Positions 58,130 through 64,000 of a stretch of 64,000 bases of DNA are shown in pieces. Made by a program: the position numbers and the translations under genes. The stretch comes from Castellaniella caeni NBRC 101664 (GTDB lineage Bacteria; Pseudomonadota; Gammaproteobacteria; Burkholderiales; Burkholderiaceae_B), in NCBI RefSeq assembly GCF_001592225.1, contig NZ_BCWN01000010.1:49572-113571 (forward strand), read 5' to 3'. The stretch's first letter is position 1; every line of letters begins with the position of its first letter. The notes under the pieces were generated by a model. The model saw only the letters and a list, made by a program, of their open reading frames with translations, was not told the origin of the DNA and did no database searches.

Positions 58130-59281
58130 ATGAACCTTACTCAGATACGCAGATCGTTGCTGGCGGGCGCGCTTGCGCTGCCGATGCTGGCCGTGACGGT
58201 GCCCGCCATGGCGCAGCAGGCGCACAAGGCCCAGGGGGAAAAGTACAAAATCTACCTGAGCATGAGCTATATCGGCAACGATTGGCAGGCGGAAGCGACC
58301 AATATGGTCAAGGCCATGGCCAAGACACCGGCGTTGAAGGATCGGGTCAATCTGGAAATACAGGTTGCGGGCACCAATGCCCAGAAACAGATTCAGCAGA
58401 TCAATGCCATGATCCAGGCCGGGGCGGACGCCATCGTGGTGTACCCGATTTCGCCAACGGCCTTGAACCAAGTGATCAAGCGTGCTTGTTCCAAGAACAT
58501 CAAGGTGTTTGCCTATGACGCCGAGGTGACCGAGCCCTGCGCCTACAACGTGCATATGGATCAGACCGAAGCGGGTACTGCCATGGGTGAATGGCTGGCC
58601 AGGAAACTGGACGGCAAGGGCAATGTCGTGATGATTACGGGGGTGCCCGGAACGTCCGTGGACAAGCTGCGCACTGAAGGCGCCAAGGCCGTGTTCGCAA
58701 AATACCCGGGCATCAAGATCATCGGCGAGGCGCCGGGCATGTGGAGCCAGGCCGTTGCGCGCACAGAGCTGTCCAAGCTGGTCGCGGTACATGGCTGGGA
58801 CAAGATCGACGGCCTGTGGATGCAGGTGGGCTGCTACACCGCGGATTCCATGCAGATCGAGGCGGGACACGATGCCGCCCGGCTGCTGCCTTGCGCAGGC
58901 GAGGGCTCGAACGGTGGGCGGATCCAGATGCTTCCGGCCGCAACGCAGGTTGATGGGGCCAGCGGCACCTACGCGCCCATGAACGCCCCGAGGTTTTCTT
59001 ATGCCTCGCCGCCGTATTCCGGTGCGTTGGCCCTCAAGCTGGCCGTCGAAGCGCTGGACGGCAAGGACGTGCCCAAGCTGACGGTACTGCCGCTGCCCAA
59101 GATCACCAACGAGACGGTCAAGCTGTGCAAGGGCGGCACATGGAAGGAAATGCACGAGGGCTGCAACGTGTTCGTGCCCGCCATCGTCAAGAATCCGGGC
59201 TGGTTTGCATCCATCTATTCCGACCAGACAGAGGGGCTTGGCCTGGACGCGGCGCTCAATGGCGAGCCAGACCCGCAATAA
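58130..59281 (+). CDS. Sugar-type ABC transporter substrate-binding protein (Peripla_BP_4)
   Basis: 383 aa from the ATG at 58130 behind ACGGAGA. The signal peptide covers about residues 1-29 (LPMLAVTVPAMAQQ). The ribose/galactose-binding fold appears as YKIYLSMSYIGNDWQAEATNM, QIQQINAMIQAGADAIVVYP (about 85-104), and DQTEAGTAMGEWLARKLDGKGNVVMITGVPG. A Cys pair, WMQVGCYTAD and LLPCAGEGSNGG, is not usual in ribose binders. It should deliver the cluster's substrate to the ATPase and fused permease encoded just downstream. Confidence 0.87.
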   Translation: MNLTQIRRSLLAGALALPMLAVTVPAMAQQAHKAQGEKYKIYLSMSYIGNDWQAEATNMVKAMAKTPALKDRVNLEIQVAGTNAQKQIQQINAMIQAGADAIVVYPISPTALNQVIKRACSKNIKVFAYDAEVTEPCAYNVHMDQTEAGTAMGEWLARKLDGKGNVVMITGVPGTSVDKLRTEGAKAVFAKYPGIKIIGEAPGMWSQAVARTELSKLVAVHGWDKIDGLWMQVGCYTADSMQIEAGHDAARLLPCAGEGSNGGRIQMLPAATQVDGASGTYAPMNAPRFSYASPPYSGALALKLAVEALDGKDVPKLTVLPLPKITNETVKLCKGGTWKEMHEGCNVFVPAIVKNPGWFASIYSDQTEGLGLDAALNGEPDPQ

Positions 59282-59333
59282 GGCTTGAATCCCGCGTTCC
59301 GGATGCTCTTGGAAACCTTGATCTGCCAACACC

Positions 59334-60893
59334 ATGAACCAGACTTACGCTACTGCGCCAGCGCACGTGCCAGGCCCGTCGGTGCCCGCGCTGCGACTCC
59401 TTGACCTGTCCATGGACTTTGGCCCGGTCAAGGCCTTGTCGGGCGTCTCGCTGGAGGTTCGGCGTGGCAGCGTGCATGCCTTGCTGGGGGAAAACGGGGC
59501 GGGCAAATCGACCACGGTGAAGCTGCTGTCGGGCGTCATGCGCCCGACGCACGGGCGCATCGAAGTCGATGGGCGGGCGGTGGTGTTGCGCTCGCCGTTG
59601 CAGGCGCGGGCCCAGGGTATCCAGACCGCCTTTCAAGAGCTCACCTTGCTGCCCGATCTCTCGGTGTTCGACAACATGCTGATGCCCCGACCCCCCATTC
59701 ATGTCTCGGGCCTGATCAGGCGGCGTGAACAGCGGCGCGCCATCGGTCGGCATTTCGACGAACTCGAGCTTGGCATCGATCTGGACGTACCCGTGCGGGA
59801 ATTCAATCTTGCGCAGCAGCAGAAGATCGAGATTGCGCGCGCCATCTATCACCAGCCGCGCATCTTGTTGCTCGATGAGCCCACGTCTGCGCTGCCGCCC
59901 ACGGACGTGCAATGGCTGGGGCATCTCATCGCCCGACTGCGTCGGCAGCAGGTCACGATCATCTTCATTTCCCATCGCATGGAAGAGGTCGAGGCGTTTT
60001 GTGACGACTTGACGGTTTTGCGCAATGGCCGTCATGTGGCTTCCCGTCCGGCGCGGGATTTCACCCGGGATGAAGTAGTCGAGCTGATCGTGGGCAGGTC
60101 TCTGTCCAAGGTCTTCCCAGAGCGCAAGCGTCCTGCCCAGGCAAAGCCTGTCCTGGCGCTGAAGGCGGCGTCCACCAGTGTCATTCACGATGCAAGCTTT
60201 ACCCTGAACCAGGGGGAAATTCTGGGGGTGGCCGCCTTGCAGGGCATGGGCCAGCTCGATCTGTTCCGGCTGTGCTTCGGGCTCGTGCAGCCGCGCGCGG
60301 GTCATCTCGAACTGGATGCGTGGCCACAGCGCCTGCTCGGCCCGCGCGATGCCATTCGGCGGGGGATCGGCTTCGTGCCCGAAGACCGCAAGCACGGCGG
60401 CTTGTTGCTCAACCAGACAGGCCTCCAGAATGCTGCGCTGCCCGTTCTGAACGCCATGACGAAGTGGGGCATTCTCCGTCGTGCGAGAGAACTTTCCGCT
60501 GGCGCGCGTGCTTTTGAACGTCTGCAGCTGGATCGTCGGGCCTTGTGGACGGATGCCGGCGCTTTCTCGGGCGGCAATCAACAGAAGATCGTACTGGCCA
60601 AGTGGTTGATGGCCCGTAGCCGGATCTTGCTGCTGTTCGATCCGACGCGCGGCATCGATGTCGGCACCAAGCAAGAAATCTACCAACTCATGGCGGATTA
60701 TGCGCAGCTGGGGGGTGCCATTTTGTTCTACTCCACGGAGATTCCCGAAGTGATCCACATGAGCCACCGGGTTTTGACGGTTTACAAGGGCAGGATCAAC
60801 GCACTCATCGAGGAGGACGACATCAGCGAAGCGCGGGTCATGCGGCACGTCATGGGGCAGGCGGATGGCGCGGCAGAGGGCGACGATGACTAA
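59334..60893 (+). CDS. Ribose-type ABC transporter ATPase with two nucleotide-binding domains
   Basis: 519 aa, the RbsA/MglA double-ATPase layout. Domain 1 has Walker A LLGENGAGKSTTVKLLSG (about residues 53-70), signature-like NLAQQQKIEIARA and Walker B ILLLDEPTSALP. Domain 2 has a degenerate P-loop (GVAALQGMGQLDLF), intact signature FSGGNQQKIVLAKWL and a Walker B reading LLLFDPTRGID, where the usual Asp-Glu pair is Phe-Asp. Asymmetric sites are normal in this family. It overlaps the permease gene by 8 bp. Confidence 0.92.
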   Translation: MNQTYATAPAHVPGPSVPALRLLDLSMDFGPVKALSGVSLEVRRGSVHALLGENGAGKSTTVKLLSGVMRPTHGRIEVDGRAVVLRSPLQARAQGIQTAFQELTLLPDLSVFDNMLMPRPPIHVSGLIRRREQRRAIGRHFDELELGIDLDVPVREFNLAQQQKIEIARAIYHQPRILLLDEPTSALPPTDVQWLGHLIARLRRQQVTIIFISHRMEEVEAFCDDLTVLRNGRHVASRPARDFTRDEVVELIVGRSLSKVFPERKRPAQAKPVLALKAASTSVIHDASFTLNQGEILGVAALQGMGQLDLFRLCFGLVQPRAGHLELDAWPQRLLGPRDAIRRGIGFVPEDRKHGGLLLNQTGLQNAALPVLNAMTKWGILRRARELSAGARAFERLQLDRRALWTDAGAFSGGNQQKIVLAKWLMARSRILLLFDPTRGIDVGTKQEIYQLMADYAQLGGAILFYSTEIPEVIHMSHRVLTVYKGRINALIEEDDISEARVMRHVMGQADGAAEGDDD

Positions 60894-62913
60894 AACCGCG
60901 CTTTTCCTGGATCGCTACGGCAGCGTTGTCGCTGTTTCCTTCGTCCTGGTCATCCTGCTGGGGCTGGTCGCCGCCTACAGTCGGGGCGGCCTGGATTATT
61001 TCGATGCCAAGCTCCTCGTGCAAGGCGGCGTCACGCTGGCCCTGGCCGCCATCGGCGCGACGCTGGTGATCCTGAGCGGCGGGTTCGATTTGTCCGTCGG
61101 GGCCGTGATTTCTTTGACCAATGTTGTCGGCGCCATCGCGCTGCCCGGTATGGATGGCGTGTGGGCGTTCTGGCTGAGCGTGCTGATTTCCGTGGCGGTG
61201 GGCAGCGCGTGCGGTCTGGTCAACGGGCTGTTGATCGCCTTTGGCCGCCTGCAGTCCATCGTGGTGACCCTGTCCACCATGTTCATTATTCAGGGGGTGA
61301 CGCTGCTCGTCATGGATGCGCCGGGCGGGCAGGTGCCCCCTGTCGTCAGCGATGTGCTGATGGGCGATACCTGGACGGATGTGCTGCCGTCGGCGGCCAG
61401 CTTGATCCTGATCGTCATGGCGCTGTGGGCGTGGTGCAAGCGCACCCCCTACGGCCTGCATCTTTATGCGGTGGGCGGGCATCCCGCCGCCGCACGGGCG
61501 ACCGGGGTGCCGGTCAGGCGCACCTTGCTGCTGACCTATGTCGGCGCCGGGGCGCTGTACGGTTTGGCGGGCCTGTTCCTCAGCGCCCAGACGGGCTCTG
61601 GCGATCCGCTCGTCGGCAATTCCCTGCTGTTGTCGGTGTTCGCCGCCGTGGTCATCGGCGGCACCCGCCTGGGGGGTGGGCGGGGCGGCCCGACCGGGTC
61701 GGTCATCGGCGCCTACGTGCTGATGATCATCGTCAATCTGCTGCTGGTCTTCAATGTCGCGGCCTACTATTCGACCATTGTCCAGGGTATGGTGCTGATT
61801 CTCGCCATCATGCTGGGCTCTCTTGGGGCGGGTTCGCCGCTGCGCGCCAGCCTGGAGCAGCTGCTTGCCCGCGCCACGCGCCTTGGGCGGGGCAGGCCGT
61901 CGCGCAAGGCCGCCCCGCAGCCCGGCATCGATGTCTGCGCCGATATCGCGCAGTCGGGCCCCGTTCGGGTCACGCTGCGTCAGCGCTATGGCAAGGATCT
62001 CCGGATTTCGCTGCCCGCCTGGGTGGTGTTCGTGCTGGTGGCCGCCGCGACGGCGATATTCCTGGGCCGTGACATCAGCCAGTGGTCTTACTGGAATTCG
62101 CTCATCGTTCTGTCGACCTTCCTGATCGTGCTGGCGTTGGGCCAGGGGGCGGTCATCTTTACCGGGGGGCTGGACTTGTCCTTACCCTGGGCCATCTCTC
62201 TGTGTGCTTTTCTTTTTACCGGGATGGCGCAGGGCTCGAACGAAGGGCTTTTGGGCGTCGCCATGCTGGCCATTCTCGCGGGCGTCCTGATCGGCCTGGG
62301 CAACGGGATCATGGTGGCGTTCATGGGGTTTTCGCCCATCGTTGCGACGCTGGCCATGAACGGGATTCTGCAGGGCATTGCGTTGTTGTATTCGCAGGGC
62401 ACGCCCAGTGCTTTCCCGCCTCCGTTCATCAGCTGGGTCATGACGGGCCGTTTCCTGGGCATGACGCCCGTGATCCCGTTGCTGCTGGTGTTTGTCATTC
62501 TGGCGACGGTGCTGCTGACCAAGACAGCTTTTGGCCGCAGCGTCTACGCCACCGGCAGCAATGCGCATGCGGCCTTTCTGTCGGGGGTGAGTACCCGCCG
62601 CGTCCTGGTTCTGGTCTATGTGCTGTCCGGGGCTTGCGCGGCCGTTGCCGGTATTTTATTGAGCGGTTTCTCGGGGCAGGCCAGCCTGGGCATGGGAGAC
62701 GACTATCTGCTGCCGTCCATCGCCGTCATCGTGCTGGGCGGCGGACTCATCACCGGCGGGCGCGGGCATTTCCTGGGGATACTGGCGGGTGTTTTTTTGC
62801 TGACTTCGCTGCAGATGCTGTTGACGGGGAGCGGACTGCCGTATGCGGCGAGGCCGATCTTGTTTGGCATCGTGGTGCTGGCCGCCGTGGCCACCTTGCG
62901 CGAGCGCGCGTGA
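60886..62913 (+). CDS. Tandem-fused ribose-type ABC permease (two RbsC-like halves)
   Basis: 675 aa from the ATG at 60886, twice the length of a normal RbsC-type permease. Half 1 (about residues 1-330) contains ILSGGFDLSVGAVISLTNVV and half 2 (about 370-675) the matching IFTGGLDLSLPWAISLCAFL; both have GxxRxVFATGSN-like loops (LYAVGGHPAAARATGVPVRR and VYATGSNAHAAFLSGVSTRR). A basic linker, about 331-370, joins them on the cytoplasmic side. The fusion gives a fixed heterodimeric channel. It overlaps the ATPase gene by 8 bp and precedes the lactonase. Confidence 0.92.
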   Translation: MTKTALFLDRYGSVVAVSFVLVILLGLVAAYSRGGLDYFDAKLLVQGGVTLALAAIGATLVILSGGFDLSVGAVISLTNVVGAIALPGMDGVWAFWLSVLISVAVGSACGLVNGLLIAFGRLQSIVVTLSTMFIIQGVTLLVMDAPGGQVPPVVSDVLMGDTWTDVLPSAASLILIVMALWAWCKRTPYGLHLYAVGGHPAAARATGVPVRRTLLLTYVGAGALYGLAGLFLSAQTGSGDPLVGNSLLLSVFAAVVIGGTRLGGGRGGPTGSVIGAYVLMIIVNLLLVFNVAAYYSTIVQGMVLILAIMLGSLGAGSPLRASLEQLLARATRLGRGRPSRKAAPQPGIDVCADIAQSGPVRVTLRQRYGKDLRISLPAWVVFVLVAAATAIFLGRDISQWSYWNSLIVLSTFLIVLALGQGAVIFTGGLDLSLPWAISLCAFLFTGMAQGSNEGLLGVAMLAILAGVLIGLGNGIMVAFMGFSPIVATLAMNGILQGIALLYSQGTPSAFPPPFISWVMTGRFLGMTPVIPLLLVFVILATVLLTKTAFGRSVYATGSNAHAAFLSGVSTRRVLVLVYVLSGACAAVAGILLSGFSGQASLGMGDDYLLPSIAVIVLGGGLITGGRGHFLGILAGVFLLTSLQMLLTGSGLPYAARPILFGIVVLAAVATLRERA

Positions 62914-62943
62914 CGCGCACAGTCTGAAAAGGAGACGAGAATC

Positions 62944-63819
62944 ATGAAAATCGACGTTTTTATCGATGTGAAGACGACCTTGGGAGAAGGGCCGCTCTGG
63001 GACGTGGACGAGCAGCGCCTGTATTGGATCGACAGCGCCGATGGTCGTATTTTCCGGGCAACCGCCGATGGGCGGGAACTCCGCGCCTGGCAGGTGCCGC
63101 AAAAAATCGGTTCGATGGCGTTGCGCCGCCAGGGTGGGGCGGTCGTTTCCTTAGCCCGCGGGCTGCATTTTCTGGATTTCGAGACGGGCCACCTCGACCT
63201 GATCGAAGACCCGGAGCCCGGGAAGACGAGCAACCGTCTCAATGACGGTAAGGTGGATGCCCAGGGCAGGTTTCTGTTTGGCAGCATGGATACACAGGAA
63301 AGCGGCCCCAACGGTGCCTTGTACCGTCTCGATCCGGATCACAGCGTCCACAAGCTGCAAGACGGCATCGTCGTGTCCAACGGGCCGTGCTGGAGCCCCG
63401 CGGGTGATACGTTCTATTTCGCCGATACCTGGGCCGAGGAAATCTGGGCATACGACTACGACCAGGCCACGGGGACGCCCTCGAACCGGCGTACGCTGGC
63501 CTCGGTGCAAGGCAAGCACTTCCGCTCGCCGGATGGTTCGACCGTGGACGCGGAAGGCTGCCTGTGGAATGCGCAGGTCTATGAAGGCCAACTGGTTCGG
63601 TACACCCCGGAGGGCCTCGTGGATCGCGTCATTGCGATGCCGGTCAAGAACGTGACCAGCGTCATGTTTGGCGGGCCGAACCTCGACGTCCTGTTTGTGA
63701 CCTCGATGTCCCGGCCCCCGCTGCCGCGCTTTCCAAGCGATCCCGTCCAAGGCGGCAGCGTGTTTGCCATCACCGGTCTGGGGATTCGCGGCGTTCCGGA
63801 ACATAGATACGCCGGCTGA
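62944..63819 (+). CDS. SMP-30/gluconolactonase/LRE family lactonase
   Basis: 291 aa from the ATG at 62944 behind AAAAGGAGA. The six-bladed propeller has the metal glutamate in TLGEGPLWDVDEQRLYWID (about residues 12-30), NRLNDGKVDAQGRFLFGSMD with the metal/substrate Asn, GIVVSNGPCWSPAGDTFYFADT, and SPDGSTVDAEGCLWNAQVYEGQLVRY with the catalytic Asp. It hydrolyses a sugar or hydroxy-acid lactone to the open acid. As last gene of the import/SDR/BKACE cluster it should act after the SDR has formed a lactone. Confidence 0.92.
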   Translation: MKIDVFIDVKTTLGEGPLWDVDEQRLYWIDSADGRIFRATADGRELRAWQVPQKIGSMALRRQGGAVVSLARGLHFLDFETGHLDLIEDPEPGKTSNRLNDGKVDAQGRFLFGSMDTQESGPNGALYRLDPDHSVHKLQDGIVVSNGPCWSPAGDTFYFADTWAEEIWAYDYDQATGTPSNRRTLASVQGKHFRSPDGSTVDAEGCLWNAQVYEGQLVRYTPEGLVDRVIAMPVKNVTSVMFGGPNLDVLFVTSMSRPPLPRFPSDPVQGGSVFAITGLGIRGVPEHRYAG

Positions 63820-63842
63820 TCGTCAGGGTCTTGTCCGCGCAT

Positions 63843-63872
63843 TTGCACGGCCAGCAAAAAGCGTGCTATAGT
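63843..63872 (+). promoter_or_regulatory. Sigma-70 type promoter at the right edge
   Basis: TTGCAC (63843-63848), an 18-bp spacer and TATAGT (63867-63872) predict a rightward transcript from about 63879 with no gene start before the window ends at 64000. Confidence 0.65.
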
Positions 63873-63896
63873 TCGGCCTCTTCGCTGCACGGCAAT

Positions 63897-63912
63897 TCAG
63901 GGTTAACCCTGA
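63897..63912. promoter_or_regulatory. 16-bp palindrome TCAGGGTTAACCCTGA
   Basis: A perfect 16-bp palindrome about 18 bp downstream of the expected transcription start. Its core AGGGTTAACCCT is identical to the palindrome at 27117-27128. The location just after a promoter suits a repressor site. Confidence 0.65.
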
Positions 63913-63913
63913 A

Positions 63914-63933
63914 GCCGGTTGTTCGCAACCGGC
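63914..63933 (+). promoter_or_regulatory. Leader hairpin with TTCG loop
   Basis: GCCGGTTG (63914-63921) and CAACCGGC (63926-63933) form a perfect 8-bp stem closed by TTCG, directly after the palindrome. No T-run follows, so it is a leader structure of the next transcript and not a terminator. From 63934 to 64000 no start codon with a ribosome-binding site is evident. Confidence 0.5.
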
Positions 63934-64000
63934 GGGTGCAAAATCGAAGCCCTTGATTTTCAGGCGTTTTGCCACGGTCTTGGGGTTTGGTTGGCAGCGC

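Overview
The window is GC-rich, densely packed chromosomal DNA from a betaproteobacterium, most likely an Alcaligenaceae member (Bordetella/Achromobacter/Castellaniella-like). The grounds are the Burkholderiales-type DUF3683 oxidase, DUF3460-scpA-panC, coaE-zapD, ubiE/ubiJ/ubiB, rfaE2 as a separate gene, and the wording of ispB, metH and panC. This placement is from recognition of families, not from a search. No insertion sequence, phage gene or CRISPR array was seen.

Layout, left to right. 1-1464: the 5' part of a DUF3683 FAD-linked oxidase, then a yqaA-like membrane protein. 1551-9174: an amino-acid island with an orphan periplasmic binding protein, a D-amino-acid dehydrogenase (dadA-like), a LysR regulator, a complete glutamate/aspartate-type ABC transporter, and a D-amino-acid aminotransferase. 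9410-12896: ilvA, meeting phoR-phoB tail to tail. 13036-17847: ubiE, a Tim44-domain protein, ubiJ, ubiB, rfaE2. 17871-20953: a Pcm-like methyltransferase, thiD, thiG, a small membrane protein. 21014-31591: a cobalamin region with btuF, btuB (behind a cobalamin riboswitch), cobT, a MazEF-type toxin-antitoxin pair, cobS, cobC and the B12-dependent methionine synthase metH. 31671-33986: an MmyB-like regulator and an MFS exporter. 34059-39511: DUF3460, scpA, panC, a LuxR-type HTH protein, a lipoprotein, a shortened prepilin peptidase, coaE, zapD. 39525-48493: a tripartite RND pump (mdtABC-like plus outer-membrane factor). 48498-51592: Nudix/TMP-synthase-like protein, DUF815 ATPase, ispB and tRNA-Pro(CGG). 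51832-55237: a PQQ-type sugar dehydrogenase divergent from a large fusion protein (DoxX-like membrane domain, copper nitrite reductase, cytochrome c). 55351-63819: a GntR-controlled catabolic cluster with an SDR, a beta-keto acid cleavage enzyme (BKACE), a ribose-type ABC importer whose two permeases are fused, and an SMP-30 lactonase. The right edge holds a strong promoter and a palindrome in front of a gene outside the window.

The most interesting items are these. The catabolic cluster at the right looks like a self-contained import, lactonase, dehydrogenase and BKACE route with an unknown substrate; between its SDR and BKACE genes lies a scar of a deleted 3-hydroxyacyl-CoA-dehydrogenase-like gene. 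The membrane-anchored nitrite reductase fusion keeps every copper ligand. A 12-bp palindrome, AGGGTTAACCCT, occurs twice in front of unrelated transcription units. A toxin-antitoxin pair sits inside the cobalamin salvage genes. The D-amino-acid enzymes flank a dedicated ABC transporter. PanC has HAAH where the family has HxGH.
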